Source: Betaproteobacteria bacterium
Lineage (GTDB): Bacteria > Pseudomonadota > Gammaproteobacteria > Burkholderiales > SG8-39
Direction: 5' to 3'
Length of the DNA: 50,614 bases
Assembly (NCBI GenBank): GCA_947467435.1
Contig: CANIIA010000009.1
Coordinates: forward strand, 1 to 50,614
Part shown: piece by piece, positions 44,142 through 50,614 of the stretch
Layout: each line of letters starts with the position of its first letter
Numbering within the stretch: the first letter of the stretch is position 1
The notes under the pieces: generated by a model
Databases searched by the model: none
The model's input: the letters and a program-made list of their open reading frames with translations, nothing else
What the model was told of the DNA's origin: nothing
Translations under genes and position numbers: made by a program

Positions 44142-45332
44142 ATGGCAAAAGGCAAATTCGAGCGGACGAAACCGCACGTGAACGTTGGGACGATTGGTCA
44201 CGTGGACCATGGCAAGACGACGTTAACGGCGGCGATCACGACGGTGTTATCGAAGAAATTTGGTGGAGAGGCGAAGGCCTACGACCAGATTGATGCGGCG
44301 CCCGAGGAGAAGGCGCGCGGGATCACGATTAACACGGCGCACGTGGAGTATGAGACGGAGAAGCGTCACTACGCGCACGTGGACTGTCCTGGTCACGCGG
44401 ACTACGTGAAGAACATGATCACGGGTGCGGCGCAGATGGACGGTGCGATTTTGGTGGTATCGGCGGCTGACGGTCCGATGCCGCAGACGCGCGAGCACAT
44501 TTTGTTGGCCCGCCAGGTGGGTGTGCCCTACATTGTGGTGTTCATGAACAAGGCCGACATGGTCGATGACAAAGAGCTGCTCGAGCTGGTGGAGATGGAA
44601 GTTCGGGAGTTGTTGTCGAAGTACGATTTTCCGGGTGATGACACGCCGATCGTGATTGGTTCGGCGTTAAAGGCGCTGGAAGGCGACAAGGGCGAGTTGG
44701 GTGAAGTTGCGATCATGAAGTTAGCTGATGCGCTGGATAGCTACATTCCGACGCCGGAGCGGGCGATTGATGGTGCGTTCTTGATGCCTGTGGAGGATGT
44801 GTTTTCGATCTCGGGTCGCGGCACGGTGGTGACGGGTCGTGTGGAGCGCGGCGTGATCAAGGTTGGTGAAGAGCTCGAGATTGTGGGTCTGAAGCCGACG
44901 TTGAAGACGGTGTGCACGGGAGTGGAGATGTTCCGCAAGTTGCTTGACCAAGGTCAGGCGGGTGACAACGTGGGTATTTTGTTGCGTGGAACGAAGCGTG
45001 AAGAGGTGGAGCGTGGACAGGTGTTGGCCAAGCCCGGCTCGATCAATCCGCACACCAAGTTTGAGTGCGAGGTGTATGTGCTCTCGAAAGACGAGGGTGG
45101 GCGTCACACGCCGTTTTTCAACAACTATCGTCCGCAGTTTTACTTCCGTACGACGGACGTGACTGGGTCGGTGAGTTTGCCTGAGGGCACGGAGATGGTG
45201 ATGCCTGGGGACAACATCAAGATGGTGGTGACCTTGATTGCGCCGATTGCGATGGAGCAGGGCTTGCGCTTTGCGATTCGTGAAGGTGGCAAAACCGTCG
45301 GCGCAGGCGTCGTCGCAAAGGTCATTGAGTAA
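44142..45332 (+). CDS. tuf: Elongation factor Tu
   Basis: A 396-residue EF-Tu. Motifs are GHVDHGKTT (G1), [24 protein letters not shown] (G3) and NKADM (G4), with a full C-terminal barrel. It delivers aminoacyl-tRNA to the ribosome. Codon choice differs from fusA and the r-protein genes: almost all early Thr codons are ACG and Val codons GTG. The last 15 codons switch to ACC, GTC and GCA. This suggests homogenisation with a second tuf copy elsewhere. A hairpin lies between this gene and rpsJ. Confidence 0.97.
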   Translation: MAKGKFERTKPHVNVGTIGHVDHGKTTLTAAITTVLSKKFGGEAKAYDQIDAAPEEKARGITINTAHVEYETEKRHYAHVDCPGHADYVKNMITGAAQMDGAILVVSAADGPMPQTREHILLARQVGVPYIVVFMNKADMVDDKELLELVEMEVRELLSKYDFPGDDTPIVIGSALKALEGDKGELGEVAIMKLADALDSYIPTPERAIDGAFLMPVEDVFSISGRGTVVTGRVERGVIKVGEELEIVGLKPTLKTVCTGVEMFRKLLDQGQAGDNVGILLRGTKREEVERGQVLAKPGSINPHTKFECEVYVLSKDEGGRHTPFFNNYRPQFYFRTTDVTGSVSLPEGTEMVMPGDNIKMVVTLIAPIAMEQGLRFAIREGGKTVGAGVVAKVIE

Positions 45333-45350
45333 CCACACAATTACACAGGA

Positions 45351-45368
45351 GCAGGGCGATTGCCCTGC
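45351..45368 (+). promoter_or_regulatory. Hairpin between Shine-Dalgarno and ATG of rpsJ
   Basis: A perfect 7-bp stem GCAGGGC/GCCCTGC with a GATT loop. The Shine-Dalgarno AGGAG is at 45347-45351 and the conserved S10 start ATG at 45375. Unfolded, the spacing is 23 bases, too long; folded, only about 6 unpaired bases remain between hairpin and ATG. A TTG at 45360, inside the hairpin, is a competing start. Confidence 0.6.
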
Positions 45369-45374
45369 ATGCAA

Positions 45375-45686
45375 ATGCAAAGCCAACGTATTCGTATTCG
45401 TCTCAAAGCTTTTGACTATCGTTTGATCGATCAGTCGGCCCTCGAGATTGTAGACACGGCAAAACGCACTGGTGCGGTTGTGCGCGGTCCAGTGCCATTG
45501 CCTACTCGCAAGCAGCGCTTTGATTTGCTTCGCTCGCCGCACGTGAATAAGTCTTCGCGTGAGCAACTTGAAATTCGTACCCACCTGCGCTTGATGGACA
45601 TCATCGACCCAACCGATAAAACGGTGGATGCCTTGATGAAACTCGATTTGCCTGCAGGTGTTGATGTCGAAATTAAAGTGCAGTAA
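45375..45686 (+). CDS. rpsJ: 30S ribosomal protein S10
   Basis: A 103-residue S10. The sequence [30 protein letters not shown] in parts, and [12 protein letters not shown] at the end, match the family. ATG 45375 gives the standard 103-residue form. A TTG at 45360 has the better linear distance to AGGAG (8 bases) and would add five residues (MPCMQ), and an ATG at 45369 would add two. A hairpin (45351-45368) covers the TTG and could bring the ribosome site near the ATG. S10 is a 30S head protein and, with NusB, part of antitermination complexes. Confidence 0.93.
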   Translation: MQSQRIRIRLKAFDYRLIDQSALEIVDTAKRTGAVVRGPVPLPTRKQRFDLLRSPHVNKSSREQLEIRTHLRLMDIIDPTDKTVDALMKLDLPAGVDVEIKVQ

Positions 45687-45944
45687 CTAAAAAGATTTAC
45701 TTCAGTAAAACGGTTCTCGAACCGAATGTAGTATGCGCAGTATTTTCCCGGCTCTCTTTTTCGCCGGAACAAAGTTGTTAAGTCGTTACGTCGTTAAGTC
45801 GTTAAGTTGTTAGTGTCGTCAGTCTCCGCGTTTCCTTGTTGTGGTTGTATAGCGGTGATGTGGTTAGTGAGTAATTGTCCCGTTTAGGGAATTGATAAAC
45901 AAAGTCGGCCAATTGCAGCCGGCGCCTCAAAGAGGTTAAAGAAA
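45687..45944 (+). promoter_or_regulatory. 258-base spacer/leader between rpsJ and rplC
   Basis: No reading frame with gene character is seen. It holds a small hairpin CGGTT/AACCG (45711-45724) and a bulged stem TTCC-GGC/GCC-GGAA (45745-45769). The octamer repeat (45774-45821) follows, then a stem TCCC/GGGA flanked by AATT (45873-45893). No near-consensus promoter was found. It may be an mRNA leader for r-protein autoregulation. Confidence 0.5.
45774..45821. repeat. Tandem octamer repeat, consensus GTCGTTAA (inverted copy of the 863-910 repeat)
   Basis: Units in order: GTTGTTAA, GTCGTTAC, GTCGTTAA, GTCGTTAA, GTTGTTAG, then a degenerate TGTCGTCA. The reverse complement of GTCGTTAA is TTAACGAC and that of GTCGTTAC is GTAACGAC, both present in the repeat after the 2Fe-2S gene. 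Confidence 0.8.
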
Positions 45945-46586
45945 ATGACAATAGGACTTGTCGGCCGTAAGGTCGGCATGACGCGTATCTTCACTGATGA
46001 CGGCGATACGCTGCCAGTGACGGTGCTCGACGTGTCGAACAACCGGATCACACAGATTAAGTCACCGGACAAAGACGGCTATGCAGCCATTCAAGTCACG
46101 TTCGGTGCGCGTCGTGCCAATCGCGTGTCTAAGTCGTTGGCGGGACACCTTGCCAAGGCTGGTGTCGAAGCCGGTCACACGCTCAAAGAATTTCGTGCGC
46201 AGCCTGAAGAAATTGCCAACCTAAAGGTTGGTGGTCAATTGGCTGTGGCTGATTTATTTCAAGCCGGACAAAAAGTCGATGTGTCGGGTGTGACGCAGGG
46301 TAAGGGATTTGCTGGTGTCATCAAGCGCCACCATTTTTCTTCAAATCGTGCGAGTCACGGTAACTCTGTTTCTCATCGTAAGCCTGGCTCGATTGGACAA
46401 GCGCAGGACCCTGGCCGGGTTTTTCCTGGCAAGCGCATGCCTGGTCACTTAGGTCATGCCAATCGCACCACGCAGAATTTGGTGATTGTGCGCGTAGATG
46501 CAGAGCGCGGATTGTTGCTGGTGCGCGGTGCCGTACCGGGTTCCAAAGGGCGCGATGTCATCGTGCGTCCCGCGGTGAAGGCCTGA
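45945..46586 (+). CDS. rplC: 50S ribosomal protein L3
   Basis: A 213-residue L3, with [16 protein letters not shown] at the start, the long loop containing [36 protein letters not shown] in pieces, and a normal end. The Gln in SIGQAQDPG is the residue usually methylated by PrmB. It starts after an unusually long gap from rpsJ and is followed 10 bases later by rplD. It is one of the primary 23S rRNA binding proteins. Confidence 0.97.
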   Translation: MTIGLVGRKVGMTRIFTDDGDTLPVTVLDVSNNRITQIKSPDKDGYAAIQVTFGARRANRVSKSLAGHLAKAGVEAGHTLKEFRAQPEEIANLKVGGQLAVADLFQAGQKVDVSGVTQGKGFAGVIKRHHFSSNRASHGNSVSHRKPGSIGQAQDPGRVFPGKRMPGHLGHANRTTQNLVIVRVDAERGLLLVRGAVPGSKGRDVIVRPAVKA

Positions 46587-46596
46587 GGAGACGCGC

Positions 46597-47217
46597 ATGG
46601 AACTGAAACTCATTAATGAACAAGGGGCTTCGGCCTCGACTGTGAGCGCGCCGGACACCGTGTTTGGTCGCGAATTTAACCAAGCGCTCGTGCATCAGAT
46701 CGTGATTGCTTATCAAGCCAATGCACGTCTGGGTACGCGTAAGCAAAAAGAACGTAGCGAGATCGCTAAGTCGACGAAAAAGCCTTGGCGTCAAAAAGGA
46801 ACGGGTCGTGCGCGAGCTGGTATGGCCTCAAGCCCGATCTGGCGTGGAGGCGGTAAGATTTTCGCCTCAAGCCCTGACGAGAATTTCTCGCAAAAAGTGA
46901 ATCGCAAGATGTTTCGTGCCGGTATGGCGTCCATCTTGTCGCAGTTGGCTCGTGAAGACCGTATCCGTGTGGTTGATGACCTCACTTTAGATACCCCAAA
47001 AACCAAATTGCTTGCTCAAAAAGTGAAGTCGATGGGGTTTGATGGTGTGTTGGTGATTACGGATGAAGTCAGTGAAAACCTCATGCTCTCATCACGCAAC
47101 TTAAATAACGTTGAAGTGATGGCTGCACATCATGCCGACCCAGTGTCGCTGGTGCGCTTCCCGAATGTGCTGCTGACTAAAAAAGCCATGGCTAAACTCG
47201 AGGAGATGTTCAAATGA
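46597..47217 (+). CDS. rplD: 50S ribosomal protein L4
   Basis: A 206-residue L4. It has the extended loop [20 protein letters not shown] that lines the exit tunnel, and a usual C-terminal domain. In E. coli L4 represses its own operon by binding the S10 leader; here a comparable leader could lie before rpsJ or in the rpsJ-rplC gap. Its stop overlaps the rplW start (ATGA), so translation is coupled. Confidence 0.97.
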   Translation: MELKLINEQGASASTVSAPDTVFGREFNQALVHQIVIAYQANARLGTRKQKERSEIAKSTKKPWRQKGTGRARAGMASSPIWRGGGKIFASSPDENFSQKVNRKMFRAGMASILSQLAREDRIRVVDDLTLDTPKTKLLAQKVKSMGFDGVLVITDEVSENLMLSSRNLNNVEVMAAHHADPVSLVRFPNVLLTKKAMAKLEEMFK

Positions 47218-47528
47218 GCGCGCCTAAGCGATACAACGCCGAGCAACTCATGAATATCGTGCTCGCGCCGATCGTGTCTGAAAAAAGCACGATGATTGGC
47301 GACAAGCTGAATCAAGTTGTTTTTCGCGTGGCAGATTCCGCGACAAAACCTGAGGTGAAGGCCGCAGTCGAATTACTCTTCAAGGTCAAAGTGGACTCAG
47401 TCCAAGTGGCCAATGTGAAGGGTAAAGAAAAGCGCTTTGGCCGCACCATCGGTCGTCGCCGCAATTGGAAAAAAGCCTATGTATGCCTGGCCGCCGGTCA
47501 GGAAATTAACTTCGGCGCGCTGGAGTAA
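47214..47528 (+). CDS. rplW: 50S ribosomal protein L23
   Basis: A 104-residue L23, with [20 protein letters not shown] at the start, [21 protein letters not shown] and the loop [21 protein letters not shown]. It sits at the tunnel exit and docks trigger factor and SRP. The ATG overlaps the rplD stop, and the gene ends 3 bases before rplB. Confidence 0.97.
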   Translation: MSAPKRYNAEQLMNIVLAPIVSEKSTMIGDKLNQVVFRVADSATKPEVKAAVELLFKVKVDSVQVANVKGKEKRFGRTIGRRRNWKKAYVCLAAGQEINFGALE

Positions 47529-47531
47529 ACC

Positions 47532-48359
47532 ATGGCACTCGTCAAAGTAAAACCAACATCCCCGGGTCGTCGTGGCCTGGTTAAAGTAGTGAACCCTGAG
47601 CTACATAAAGGTGAGCCTTACGCACCTCTGTTAGTTAAGCAGGTTCGCACCAACGGTCGTAACAATAACGGTCACATCACCATGCGTCATAAGGGTGGTG
47701 GACACAAGCATCACTACCGTATTGTTGACTTCCGCCGTAACAAAGACGGCATCCCCGCAAAGGTTGAGCGTCTGGAATATGACCCCAATCGTAGCGCCAA
47801 CATTGCGTTGTTGTTATACGCAGATGGAGAGCGTCGCTATATCATTGCCCCCAAAGGTGTGACCTTGGGGATGACGTTGATATCTGGGTCTGAATCCCCA
47901 ATCAAAGCTGGTAACGCACTGCCATTACGTAATATCCCGGTCGGTACCACGATCCATTGCATCGAGATGCTGCCGAGTAAAGGCGCGCAGTTGGCCCGTA
48001 CAGCCGGTGCTAGTGTGCAATTGCTTGCGCGTGAAGGAAGCTACGCACAGCTACGTTTGCGTTCTGGCGAGATCCGTCGTGTGCATGTGGATTGTCGCGC
48101 GACGATTGGTGAAGTGGGCAATGAAGAACACAACTTACGTTCTATCGGTAAAGCTGGTGCCAAACGCTGGCGCGGTATTCGTCCGACAGTACGTGGTGTG
48201 GCAATGAACCCGATCGACCACCCGCACGGTGGTGGTGAGGGACGTACAGCAGCTGCGCAACCTCCAGTATCACCATGGGGTGTGCAGTCCAAAGGCTACA
48301 AGACCCGGCGCAATAAGCGGACGCAGAACATGATTGTTCGCGACCGTCGCCGTTCGTAA
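47532..48359 (+). CDS. rplB: 50S ribosomal protein L2
   Basis: A 275-residue L2, with [17 protein letters not shown], a middle SH3-like part, and the peptidyl-transferase-associated region containing [18 protein letters not shown] with the conserved histidine of HPHGGGEG. Length and ends are standard. It is a 23S rRNA binding protein needed for subunit association. Confidence 0.97.
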   Translation: MALVKVKPTSPGRRGLVKVVNPELHKGEPYAPLLVKQVRTNGRNNNGHITMRHKGGGHKHHYRIVDFRRNKDGIPAKVERLEYDPNRSANIALLLYADGERRYIIAPKGVTLGMTLISGSESPIKAGNALPLRNIPVGTTIHCIEMLPSKGAQLARTAGASVQLLAREGSYAQLRLRSGEIRRVHVDCRATIGEVGNEEHNLRSIGKAGAKRWRGIRPTVRGVAMNPIDHPHGGGEGRTAAAQPPVSPWGVQSKGYKTRRNKRTQNMIVRDRRRS

Positions 48360-48377
48360 CGAGGCGCGAGGCTAAAG

Positions 48378-48674
48378 ATGGCGCGTTCAATTAAGAAAGG
48401 TCCGTTCGTGGACCTGCACCTTCTCAAAAAGGTTGACACGGTGCGTAGCACCAACGACAAGCGACCAATTAAAACTTGGTCACGGCGTTCGACAATCTTG
48501 CCCGACTTTGTCGGTCTGACGATTGCCGTGCATAACGGTAAACAGCATATCCCCGTGTTCATTTCCGAGAACATGGTTGGGCATAAGCTGGGCGAGTTCG
48601 CGCTGACCCGCACCTTCAAAGGCCACTCGGCTGATAAGAAGACAGCGGGCTCTGCGGCTGGTCCGAAGAAGTAA
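48378..48674 (+). CDS. rpsS: 30S ribosomal protein S19
   Basis: A 98-residue S19, with [19 protein letters not shown], the [19 protein letters not shown] core and the C-terminal [17 protein letters not shown]. It is a few residues longer than the usual 91-93 because of a Gly/Ala/Lys end (AGSAAGPKK). It lies in the 30S head near bridge B1a. Confidence 0.96.
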   Translation: MARSIKKGPFVDLHLLKKVDTVRSTNDKRPIKTWSRRSTILPDFVGLTIAVHNGKQHIPVFISENMVGHKLGEFALTRTFKGHSADKKTAGSAAGPKK

Positions 48675-48683
48675 GGGGGACGC

Positions 48684-49013
48684 ATGGAAACGAAAGCATC
48701 TTTGCGTAGCGCTCGCTTGTCGGCCCAAAAAGGTCGCTTAGTGGCTGATCAAATCCGTGGCTTGGCGGTCGATCGTGCGCTGAATGTATTGGCCTTCAGC
48801 CCAAAGAAAGGCGCGGTCATCATTAAAAAGCTTCTGGAGTCGGCGATTGCAAATGCCGAACACAACGACGGTGCAGATATCGACGCGTTAAAGGTGAAAA
48901 CCATTCACGTCGAGCGCGGCGCGTTCCTAAAACGTTTTCAGGCGCGTGCTAAAGGTCGTGGCAATCGCATCTTAAAACACACGTGTCACATTTACCTTAC
49001 GGTCGGGGACTGA
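48684..49013 (+). CDS. rplV: 50S ribosomal protein L22
   Basis: A 109-residue L22, with [19 protein letters not shown] at the start and a beta-hairpin loop containing [19 protein letters not shown] that reaches the exit tunnel. No insertions typical of macrolide resistance are seen. GGGGG precedes the ATG as a possible ribosome site. It ends 3 bases before rpsC. Confidence 0.97.
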   Translation: METKASLRSARLSAQKGRLVADQIRGLAVDRALNVLAFSPKKGAVIIKKLLESAIANAEHNDGADIDALKVKTIHVERGAFLKRFQARAKGRGNRILKHTCHIYLTVGD

Positions 49014-49016
49014 GTT

Positions 49017-49937
49017 ATGGGACAGAAGATTCATCCGATCGGGTTCCGGCTCGCGGTCAATAAAAATTGGAGCTCACGCTGGTACGCCAATAAACATGCC
49101 TTTGCGGGGATGTTGGCTGAAGACCTCAAAGTGCGTGCGTTCTTAAAGAAAAAACTCGCACATGCTTCAGTGGGTCGCGTGCTGATTGAGCGCCCAGCAA
49201 AGGATGCACGTATCACGATTTTCTCGGCGCGCCCGGGTGTGGTGATTGGCAAAAAAGGCGAAGAGATCGAAACCCTCAAGGCCGACTTGCGTCGTCTGAT
49301 GGGTGTGCAGCAGGTGCATGTCAATATCGAAGAAATTCGTAAGCCAGAAATTGACGCGCAGCTGATTGCAGATTCAATCGCACAGCAGCTCGAAAAGCGC
49401 ATCATGTTCCGCCGTGCAATGAAACGCGCGATGCAAAATGCCATGCGCCTCGGCGCGCAGGGTATCAAGATCATGAGCTCGGGTCGACTCAATGGCGCAG
49501 AGATTGCGCGGACTGAGTGGTATCGCGAGGGTCGTGTGCCTTTGCATACCTTGCGAGCTGACATTGATTACGGGTTTGGCGAAGCTAAGACGACCTACGG
49601 CATCATTGGTATCAAAGTGTGGGTCTATCGCGGTGAAACCTTGGCCAAAGCCGATGCCCTAGCCTCGGCCCCGGGCGCTGCGGCCCTAGGTCAAGACACG
49701 CCGGCAGAGCCAAAGAAAGCGAAGAAACCCGCCCCGCGTCCAGGCGCAAAGCGTTCCGCTGCTAAACCAGAAGGTGATGCGGCTAAAAAACCGGCGACCC
49801 GTCGACCTGCGGCCAAGAAAGCCGATGGCGATGACGCCAATTCGCCCAAAGCCACGGTTAAGCGCACACGTAAGCCGGCCGCTGCTAAGGACGATGCCGC
49901 ATCCGCGTCCAGCTCGGACGAGGGTAAGAAGGAGTAA
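49017..49937 (+). CDS. rpsC: 30S ribosomal protein S3 with long basic C-terminal tail
   Basis: A 306-residue S3. The core (about 1-213) is normal, with [20 protein letters not shown], the KH-domain loop [14 protein letters not shown] and the ending [17 protein letters not shown]. Residues about 214-306 form a low-complexity Lys/Ala/Pro-rich extension, partly acidic near the end ([10 protein letters not shown]), with repeats like KKPA and RPAAKKA. E. coli S3 has 233 residues, and betaproteobacterial S3 is often somewhat longer, but 93 extra residues is much. The tail would hang from the mRNA entry side and may bind RNA. Confidence 0.96.
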   Translation: MGQKIHPIGFRLAVNKNWSSRWYANKHAFAGMLAEDLKVRAFLKKKLAHASVGRVLIERPAKDARITIFSARPGVVIGKKGEEIETLKADLRRLMGVQQVHVNIEEIRKPEIDAQLIADSIAQQLEKRIMFRRAMKRAMQNAMRLGAQGIKIMSSGRLNGAEIARTEWYREGRVPLHTLRADIDYGFGEAKTTYGIIGIKVWVYRGETLAKADALASAPGAAALGQDTPAEPKKAKKPAPRPGAKRSAAKPEGDAAKKPATRRPAAKKADGDDANSPKATVKRTRKPAAAKDDAASASSSDEGKKE

Positions 49938-49940
49938 TCC

Positions 49941-50354
49941 ATGCTGCAGCCATCACGTACCAAATATCGTAAGCAACAAAAAGGTCGCAACACGGGCAAG
50001 GCGACTCGCGGAAACAAGGTGTCGTTCGGCGAGTACGGCTTAAAGGCGATTGGACGCGGTCGATTAACAGCGCGTCAAATCGAAGCTGCGCGTCGCGCCA
50101 TGACGCGTCACATTAAGCGTGGCGGACGGATCTGGATTCGCATCTTTCCCGATAAGCCAATTTCGCAAAAGCCTGCAGAGGTTCGTATGGGTAACGGTAA
50201 AGGAAACCCAGAGTACTTCGTGGCTGAAATTCAGCCAGGCAAAGTGCTGTATGAAATGGACGGCGTTGACGAAGCGCTGGCCCGCCAGGCGTTTGCCCTT
50301 GCATCGGCCAAGTTGCCGATCAAGACGGCGTTTGTCCACCGTATGTTGGGGTAA
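49941..50354 (+). CDS. rplP: 50S ribosomal protein L16
   Basis: A 137-residue L16, with [25 protein letters not shown], the core [32 protein letters not shown] in parts, and [18 protein letters not shown]. The region containing Arg81 (the E. coli YcfD hydroxylation site) is kept in the [10 protein letters not shown] loop. It lies near the A-site of the 50S subunit. It ends 3 bases before rpmC. Confidence 0.97.
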   Translation: MLQPSRTKYRKQQKGRNTGKATRGNKVSFGEYGLKAIGRGRLTARQIEAARRAMTRHIKRGGRIWIRIFPDKPISQKPAEVRMGNGKGNPEYFVAEIQPGKVLYEMDGVDEALARQAFALASAKLPIKTAFVHRMLG

Positions 50355-50357
50355 TCC

Positions 50358-50552
50358 ATGAAAGCCACTGAACTTGTAACGAAATCGGCGGATGAGCTGA
50401 ACAAGGAACTAAACGACCTGTTAAAAGCACAGTTCGGTTTGCGTATGCAAAAAGCCACTCAGCAACTCACCAATCACAGCCAGATCAAAAAAGTACGTCG
50501 CGATATCGCGCGTGTCCGTACAGTGATCAAACAGAAGGCGGCCGTCAAATGA
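50358..50552 (+). CDS. rpmC: 50S ribosomal protein L29
   Basis: A 64-residue L29, a helical hairpin protein with [22 protein letters not shown] and the second helix [20 protein letters not shown]. Normal length. The stop codon overlaps the start of rpsQ (ATGA), so expression is coupled. It binds near the tunnel exit beside L23. Confidence 0.96.
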   Translation: MKATELVTKSADELNKELNDLLKAQFGLRMQKATQQLTNHSQIKKVRRDIARVRTVIKQKAAVK

Positions 50553-50614
50553 GCGAGAGCGTGCAACAAAAGGTCAAGGTACAGCGTACCTTGGTGGGTC
50601 GTGTGGTCAGTGAC
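50549..50614 (+). CDS. rpsQ: 30S ribosomal protein S17, N-terminal part
   Basis: The first 22 codons are seen before the window ends: [20 protein letters not shown] and two more. The [10 protein letters not shown] start is typical of S17, and its place after rpmC is the standard order. The ATG overlaps the rpmC stop. Confidence 0.9.
   Translation, partial: MSESVQQKVKVQRTLVGRVVSD

Noticed and set aside
44247..45584. Long minus-strand open frames over tuf
   Set aside because: They result from the biased codon use of tuf on the opposite strand; no protein family is recognisable and no ribosome site is present.

Overview
The window looks like chromosomal DNA of a betaproteobacterium, most probably order Burkholderiales. 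Two blocks support this. One is the order FmdB-like protein, DUF502 protein, aspS, nudB, endonuclease/exonuclease/phosphatase family protein, ClsB-type cardiolipin synthase. The other is the rpsL-rpsG-fusA-tuf-rpsJ-rplC-rplD-rplW-rplB-rpsS-rplV-rpsC-rplP-rpmC-rpsQ series. Base composition is moderate and fairly even. I see no tRNA or rRNA gene, insertion sequence, prophage, CRISPR array or replication origin. Genes are packed tightly: no gap exceeds 300 bases, and the longest is the 258-base rpsJ-rplC spacer.

Region 1 (1-8089, + strand) is a catabolic operon. It holds the end of a molybdenum hydroxylase (FAD subunit, then 2Fe-2S subunit), a crotonase-fold enzyme, a complete branched-chain-amino-acid-type ABC importer (binding protein, two permeases, two ATPases) and an acyl-CoA synthetase. 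The enzyme set matches the Hmf pathway of 2-furoate breakdown: HmfD activates furoate, HmfABC hydroxylates furoyl-CoA, and HmfE hydrolyses 2-oxoglutaroyl-CoA. The importer would bring in the acid. The molybdenum subunit should lie just upstream of the window.

Region 2 (8236-23287) is mixed metabolism. It contains a tiny secreted Ala/Pro/Lys peptide, a methyltransferase with an export-like N-terminus, an FAD-linked 2-hydroxyacid oxidase, a nitroreductase, an orphan binding protein and an MFS carrier. A minus-strand group encodes glutathione S-transferase, gamma-glutamyltransferase and O-acetylhomoserine sulfhydrylase. These are followed by prfC, a MaoC-type hydratase with a CoA-binding protein, and a NIPSNAP protein with a thiamine-diphosphate enzyme.

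Region 3 (23384-33541) has a Cys-cluster protein and a gltIJKL-type glutamate/aspartate importer on the minus strand, with a terminator after gltI. It then has an SbmA/YddA-like ABC protein convergent with uvrA, an MFS carrier and ssb.

Region 4 (33685-40918) is the aspS neighbourhood. Inserted between aspS and the endonuclease-family gene are a secreted RNase of the barnase/RNase Sa family and, overlapping its stop codon, one long gene that joins a barstar-like inhibitor domain to the NudB Nudix hydrolase. This toxin plus immunity-housekeeping fusion is the most unusual thing in the window.

Region 5 (41001-50614) is the str/S10/spc translation cluster, driven by a near-consensus promoter. 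Oddities are a hairpin between the Shine-Dalgarno sequence and the ATG of rpsJ, a long rpsJ-rplC spacer carrying an octamer tandem repeat also found after the 2Fe-2S gene 45 kb away, a codon-distinct tuf gene, and a 93-residue basic tail on ribosomal protein S3.
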